Shown: positions 60,757 through 64,000 of the stretch, one piece after another | How positions within the stretch are numbered: position 1 is the first letter of the stretch | Layout of the letters: each line of letters opens with the position of its first letter | Source: Sulfuricella sp. | Lineage (GTDB): Bacteria > Pseudomonadota > Gammaproteobacteria > Burkholderiales > Sulfuricellaceae | Reading direction: 5' to 3' | Length of the DNA stretch: 64,000 bases | Assembly (NCBI GenBank): GCA_041651995.1 | Contig: JBAZID010000002.1 | Location: forward strand, 186,001-250,000 | The notes under the pieces: model-generated | Seen by the model: the letters and a program-made list of their open reading frames with translations, nothing else | Told to the model about the DNA's origin: nothing | The model's database searches: none | Translations under genes and position numbers: made by a program

Positions 60757-62169
60757 ATGTCACGCCTGCTAATCTCTGCGGCTCACAAATCCTCCGGCAA
60801 AACAACCGTCAGTATTGGCCTGTGTTCTGCCCTCACGCAACGTGGTCTCAATATCCAGCCTTTCAAGAAAGGCCCGGATTACATTGATCCGATGTGGCTA
60901 GGCGCTGCAAGTGGACGTCCGTGCCGCAATCTGGATTTTTACCTGATGGCGCGCGAAGAGATTGTTGCCACGGTCCAGCAATACGCTGTCGGGGCCGATC
61001 TGAGCCTGATCGAAGGGAACAAGGGCCTGTATGACGGGCTTGACCTTGATGGCAGCAACAGTAATGCCGCACTGGCTGAATTGCTGCATGCGCCTGTGGT
61101 GCTGGTCATTGATGCGCGCGGCATGACGCGTGGAATAGCGCCGCTGATCCTGGGTTATCAGGCTTTTGATCCTGACATCCGCATTGCGGGCGTAATTCTC
61201 AATAATCTGGGTGGCGCAAGGCATGAAAGCAAGCTGCGCGCGGTGATTGAGCACTACACCGATGTTCCGGTTCTGGGCGCCGTTCACCATGATTCCCGCT
61301 TGCAGATAACCGAGCGGCACCTTGGATTGATGCCCAGCAATGAGTCCAGCGAAGCGTTAAAGCATATTCAGGAGATAGGCCGGGTGGTAGGTGGACAGGT
61401 TGATCTCGATTCCCTGATAAAAATTTCGGCAAGCGCCCCAGCTCTGGAACCGGTCGCTTTCAAGCTGGACACGCTGGATATTGCCGTGCCTTCGGAGCTT
61501 AAACTACGGATAGGTGTCGCGCGGGATCAGTCTTTTGGCTTTTACTACGCGGATGACCTGCAGGCTCTGCGCGCTGCCGGAGCCGAGATTGTCAATGTCG
61601 ATACACTTCACGATGAGAAATTGCCGGAACAACTGGACGGATTATTCATCGGTGGCGGCTTCCCGGAGTTGTTCATGGAACAGCTCGAACAGAACATCAG
61701 CCTACGTCAGCAAATACATGCAGCAATCGAATCAGGATTGCCTGTCTATGCTGAATGTGGCGGATTGATGTATCTGGCGCGTAGTTTGTCATGGCAAGGC
61801 AAAACCTGCAAAATGGTTGGCGTCATTCCGGCGGACGTGGTTATGCACGGCAAACCGGTGGGGCGTGGTTATGTCCGCGTGCGTTCAACAGGAAGATGCC
61901 AGTGGCCGGGAGAAGAGCCCGGACGTGAGTTGCTGGCTCATGAATTTCACTACTCGAGCCTGGAAAATGTCGAAACTGACCTCAAATATGCGTTTGAAGT
62001 CCGGCGTGGGCACGGCATTGATGGTAAAAATGACGGTATTGTGTACAAGAACCTGCTTGCCTGCTACACGCACTTTCGCTCTCTCCATAGCTACAATTGG
62101 GCGAAGCGCTTCGTGGAGTTTGTCCGGGAAGTTAAGTCCCGGGACAATAGCAAGGTATGTATGGATTAA
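60757..62169 (+). CDS. dsrN: DsrN, siroheme amidase (cobyrinic acid a,c-diamide synthase family)
   Basis: A 470-aa CbiA/CobB-like amidotransferase. In dsr clusters it amidates siroheme to the siroamide prosthetic group of DsrAB. The ATP motif is SAAHKSSGKTTVSIGL at residues 6-21. The C-terminal glutaminase has GLPVYAECGGLMYL with the nucleophile Cys near residue 333 and LAHEFHYSSLEN. The ATG at 60757 (MSRLLIS) is preferred; a TTG four codons upstream is the alternative. Confidence 0.93.
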   Translation: MSRLLISAAHKSSGKTTVSIGLCSALTQRGLNIQPFKKGPDYIDPMWLGAASGRPCRNLDFYLMAREEIVATVQQYAVGADLSLIEGNKGLYDGLDLDGSNSNAALAELLHAPVVLVIDARGMTRGIAPLILGYQAFDPDIRIAGVILNNLGGARHESKLRAVIEHYTDVPVLGAVHHDSRLQITERHLGLMPSNESSEALKHIQEIGRVVGGQVDLDSLIKISASAPALEPVAFKLDTLDIAVPSELKLRIGVARDQSFGFYYADDLQALRAAGAEIVNVDTLHDEKLPEQLDGLFIGGGFPELFMEQLEQNISLRQQIHAAIESGLPVYAECGGLMYLARSLSWQGKTCKMVGVIPADVVMHGKPVGRGYVRVRSTGRCQWPGEEPGRELLAHEFHYSSLENVETDLKYAFEVRRGHGIDGKNDGIVYKNLLACYTHFRSLHSYNWAKRFVEFVREVKSRDNSKVCMD

Positions 62170-62184
62170 TCAAAGGAGAATGAC

Positions 62185-62556
62185 ATGGTAAAAATAACTG
62201 CTGAAGCCGCTTTACAAGTTCAGAACGCTGCCGCTCAGGCGGGCGCAGAAGGCATGGCGCTAAGAATTGCTGCGAAGCGTGATTATGAAGGCGCTATCGA
62301 GTATGGAATGGGATTCGATGAGCAGGCCGATGATGACATGCTGATTGAATCAGAAGGTCTTAAATTGCTGGTGGCCAAGCAAAGCCAGGCGCTTCTTGGC
62401 GGAGCAATACTGGATTTCGTGGAAATGAGCCCTGGTAATTTCCAGTTCATATTCATTAATCCCAATGACACAGCCGGCTCTTCCTGCGGAAGCGGTGGCG
62501 GTAAATCCAGCGGCGGTTGCGGTGGTTGCGGTGGAGGTGGAGGCGGTTGCCACTAA
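62185..62556 (+). CDS. dsrR: DsrR, A-type-scaffold-like protein with Gly/Cys-rich tail
   Basis: A 123-aa IscA/ErpA-fold protein (KITAEAALQVQNAAAQAG, LVAKQSQALLGGAILDFVEM). As in other DsrR proteins, the first A-type cysteine is missing (ALRIAAKRDY). The C-terminus here runs into a 28-residue Gly/Ser/Cys tail (SSCGSGGGKSSGGC, then GGCGGGGGGCH) with five cysteines instead of the compact CxC end. DsrR affects dsr expression or assembly post-transcriptionally in Allochromatium. Last gene of the cluster. Confidence 0.88.
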   Translation: MVKITAEAALQVQNAAAQAGAEGMALRIAAKRDYEGAIEYGMGFDEQADDDMLIESEGLKLLVAKQSQALLGGAILDFVEMSPGNFQFIFINPNDTAGSSCGSGGGKSSGGCGGCGGGGGGCH

Positions 62557-62743
62557 CCACTGAGCCAAGATGGGCAAATCCGATCTTGTCTTAATCGAAA
62601 GCCGTCTGAATGTGGAAGTCTTTCATGGTGAGGCAAAGCTTCTCTCAGGCCGGGTGCGGGTGACTTCATGCAGGGCGCCAGGAGTCGCCGCAGGCAGTGA
62701 TGATGGGTAAGGCGATTCTACTGCCGTACGATGAAAATGAATT

Positions 62744-62950
62744 TTATTGTTCTCTGGATTTTTGTTCCAGCATGCGGGCGTGCTCTTCTGTTGTTTGCTC
62801 GACTCCCTTGGCTTTGTCCAGCGCCTGACGCTCAGACTGGAACAGGGTAGAGGCAGGGGTCTTGGGTGTCGGCGGCTGGTAGGGTTTTTGTTCCTCGCCG
62901 CAGGCAGCCAGGACCAAACTTGCTGAAGCAAGTATCCACAACAATTTCAT
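62744..62950 (-). CDS. Small lipoprotein, unknown function
   Basis: A 68-aa protein: signal peptide MKLLWILASASLVLA, lipobox LAAC (Cys17), then a short proline-rich and acidic mature part (KPYQPPTPKTPAST, GVEQTTEEHARMLE). It should be lipidated and membrane-anchored. The convergent gap to dsrR (62557-62743) shows only a weak 6-bp stem (CAAGAT/ATCTTG) and no gene. Confidence 0.75.
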   Translation of the reverse strand: MKLLWILASASLVLAACGEEQKPYQPPTPKTPASTLFQSERQALDKAKGVEQTTEEHARMLEQKSREQ

Positions 62951-63023
62951 GGCAATCTCTAGATGGTTGGACTGACATCATTCTCGCCTGCCGTCACCCA
63001 CGAATCAAGCACAAGGAGCCGCA

Positions 63024-63551
63024 ATGCCGAGCAAGGTTGAAAAACCGGCGCGCATCAAGGGAAACAAAAAGAAACAGAACCCGGACCTCGCGGTGTTCTT
63101 GGCTCGTCAGTACCTATGCCAGCCACTCAAAACTTCAGAAATCAAGACCTTGCTTAAATATCTGACACTGCGCCAGTTTAATGAAGGCGATATCCTGGCG
63201 GATATCGGCGAGGTGGGTGAGGCGCTCTATCTGGTTGTGCAGGGTGAAATTGCGCTGGTGGTGGCAGAAAAGAAAAAGGAATACGAGATCGTGCGCGAGG
63301 GGCCGGGAGAAATGCTTGGCATCATGTCGTTCTTCGATCGCAAGCCCCGTTCCGTGAGGCTGGTTGCGCGCGCCCCGGACACTCAGGTGTTGCGCCTCTC
63401 TCGTGCCATGTATAAGCGTATGAAAGTGGAACATCCCTTTATCGCCATCAACTTGGTGGAACATGCCCTGATCAATCTTGACCGCTTGTTCCGCAAGGTG
63501 AGCAATGATTTCGCCCAGTTTGCACATCATTTGTATGGGACGGGCAAGTAA
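63024..63551 (+). CDS. Cyclic-nucleotide-binding-domain (cupin-like) protein without effector domain
   Basis: A 175-aa protein with a basic N-terminus (ARIKGNKKKQNPD) and a CRP-type beta-barrel at about residues 45-150 (LRQFNEGDILADIGEVGEAL, VVQGEIALVV, LGIMSFFDRKPRSVRLVA). The phosphate-binding RS pair of a cNMP domain is in PRSVRL. There is no helix-turn-helix after the barrel, so it is not a standard CRP/FNR regulator. The function is unknown. Confidence 0.82.
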   Translation: MPSKVEKPARIKGNKKKQNPDLAVFLARQYLCQPLKTSEIKTLLKYLTLRQFNEGDILADIGEVGEALYLVVQGEIALVVAEKKKEYEIVREGPGEMLGIMSFFDRKPRSVRLVARAPDTQVLRLSRAMYKRMKVEHPFIAINLVEHALINLDRLFRKVSNDFAQFAHHLYGTGK

Positions 63552-63581
63552 GTAACCATCCCCGGCCATGTTCGGGGTAGC

Positions 63582-64000
63582 TCAGGGGAGGGATTCTCCC
63601 CAACGCTGCATGAGCTGATGGGGGATATTGAGCTGGTCAAGAATGCGCGCCACCACGAAATCCACCAGATCCTGCACGCTGGCGGGATGGTGATAAAAGC
63701 CAGGATTCGCTGGCAAGATGACGGTGCCGAGGCGTGCCAGTTTGAGCATGTTCTCGAGGTGAATGGCGGAAAACGGCGTCTCCCGGGGTACCAGGATCAG
63801 CTTGCGCTGTTCTTTCAGGCTGACGTCAGCGGCACGTTCGATCAGGTTGTCGCTCATGCCCGCGGCAATGGCCGCCAGGGTGCCCATGGTGCAGGGGCAC
63901 ACCACCATGGCGTCAGCAACGCTGGTGCCGGATGCGATGGGCGCGAACCATTCGTCGCGACCGAAAACCAGGAGTTTGCCGGGTAAGTGCTGGTGTTGTT
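63582..64000 (-). CDS. ubiX: UbiX, flavin prenyltransferase (partial, N-terminus beyond window)
   Basis: Makes prenylated FMN used by the UbiD decarboxylase in ubiquinone synthesis. The C-terminal 139 residues are visible: FGRDEWFAPIASGTSVADAM, then VVCPCTMGTLAAIAAGMSDN, ERAADVSLKEQRKLILVPRE, TPFSAIHLENML. These are the FMN-binding and prenyl-binding motifs of UbiX. The frame stays open to the right edge, so the start lies outside. Identification is secure. Confidence 0.93.
   Translation of the reverse strand, partial: QHQHLPGKLLVFGRDEWFAPIASGTSVADAMVVCPCTMGTLAAIAAGMSDNLIERAADVSLKEQRKLILVPRETPFSAIHLENMLKLARLGTVILPANPGFYHHPASVQDLVDFVVARILDQLNIPHQLMQRWGESLP

Noticed and set aside
49584..62556. 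Reductive (sulfate-reducing) interpretation of the dsr genes
   Set aside because: dsrEFH, dsrL, dsrN and dsrR are present, and no dsrD, sat/apr or qmo gene occurs here. The gene order ABEFHCMKLJOPNR is that of sulfur oxidisers.

Overview
The window looks like a chromosomal segment of a sulfur-oxidising betaproteobacterium, probably of the Sulfuricella / Thiobacillus / Gallionellales type. The main evidence is a complete oxidative-type dsr cluster (dsrABEFHCMKLJOPNR, 49584-62556). Supporting evidence is the betaproteobacterial arrangement of the division (dcw), secA, lpxC and 6S RNA loci, and a BtuM-type cobalamin S-component known mainly from betaproteobacteria. Species assignment is inference; no rRNA gene is present.

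Layout. 1-5558 (minus): start of the division/cell-wall cluster, mraZ-rsmH-ftsL-ftsI-murE-murF, with four-base stop/start overlaps at most junctions and a promoter overlapped by a four-repeat MraZ operator. 5868-9101 (plus): asmA-like gene and mutY. 9118-10491 (minus): zapB-like, zapA, 6S RNA and the 5-formyl-THF cyclo-ligase gene, the classical ssrS neighbourhood. 10570-18717 (minus): a B12 salvage/assembly operon led by a cobalamin riboswitch: btuB, btuM, cobO, cobU, cobT, cobC, then (after a 19-bp inverted repeat) cobS and cobQ. 18848-30452: housekeeping and accessory genes (heptosyltransferase, esterase, PilZ-like protein, mog, secreted hydrolase, CHASE4-GGDEF-EAL protein, secA, M23 peptidase, DciA-like protein). 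30449-48327: lpxC, cytochrome c5, rep, a norEF-like pair, an Atm1-type ABC exporter, an orphan HicA-like toxin, an OB-fold periplasmic protein, yciH/rbgA, a soluble CZB chemoreceptor, SPFH/NfeD, apaH, plsC, a PfkB kinase, coaX, birA, an unknown gene, and a rhodanese.

47079-62556 is the sulfur region. Two arms diverge from a 356-bp control region (49228-49583). The plus arm encodes reverse-type sulfite reductase (DsrAB), sulfur-transfer proteins (DsrEFH, DsrC), the membrane complex DsrMKJOP, the NAD(P)H-linked oxidoreductase DsrL, the siroheme amidase DsrN and DsrR. Together these take persulfide sulfur carried on DsrC to sulfite. The minus arm carries a 76-aa unknown protein, a Cas6/Cmx6-like RNA endonuclease with no CRISPR array or other cas gene, a DsrC homologue lacking both redox cysteines (RspA-type), and a two-domain rhodanese. 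This minus arm is the most unusual part of the window. Strong stem-loops sit at the dsrB/E, dsrC/M and dsrP/N junctions.

62744-64000: a small lipoprotein, a stand-alone cyclic-nucleotide-binding-domain protein, and a partial ubiX. A GC-rich interspersed element (about 36-40 bp, six copies) is scattered through the window. One copy lies inside the rsmH coding sequence, and one is flanked by a 28-bp perfect direct duplication.
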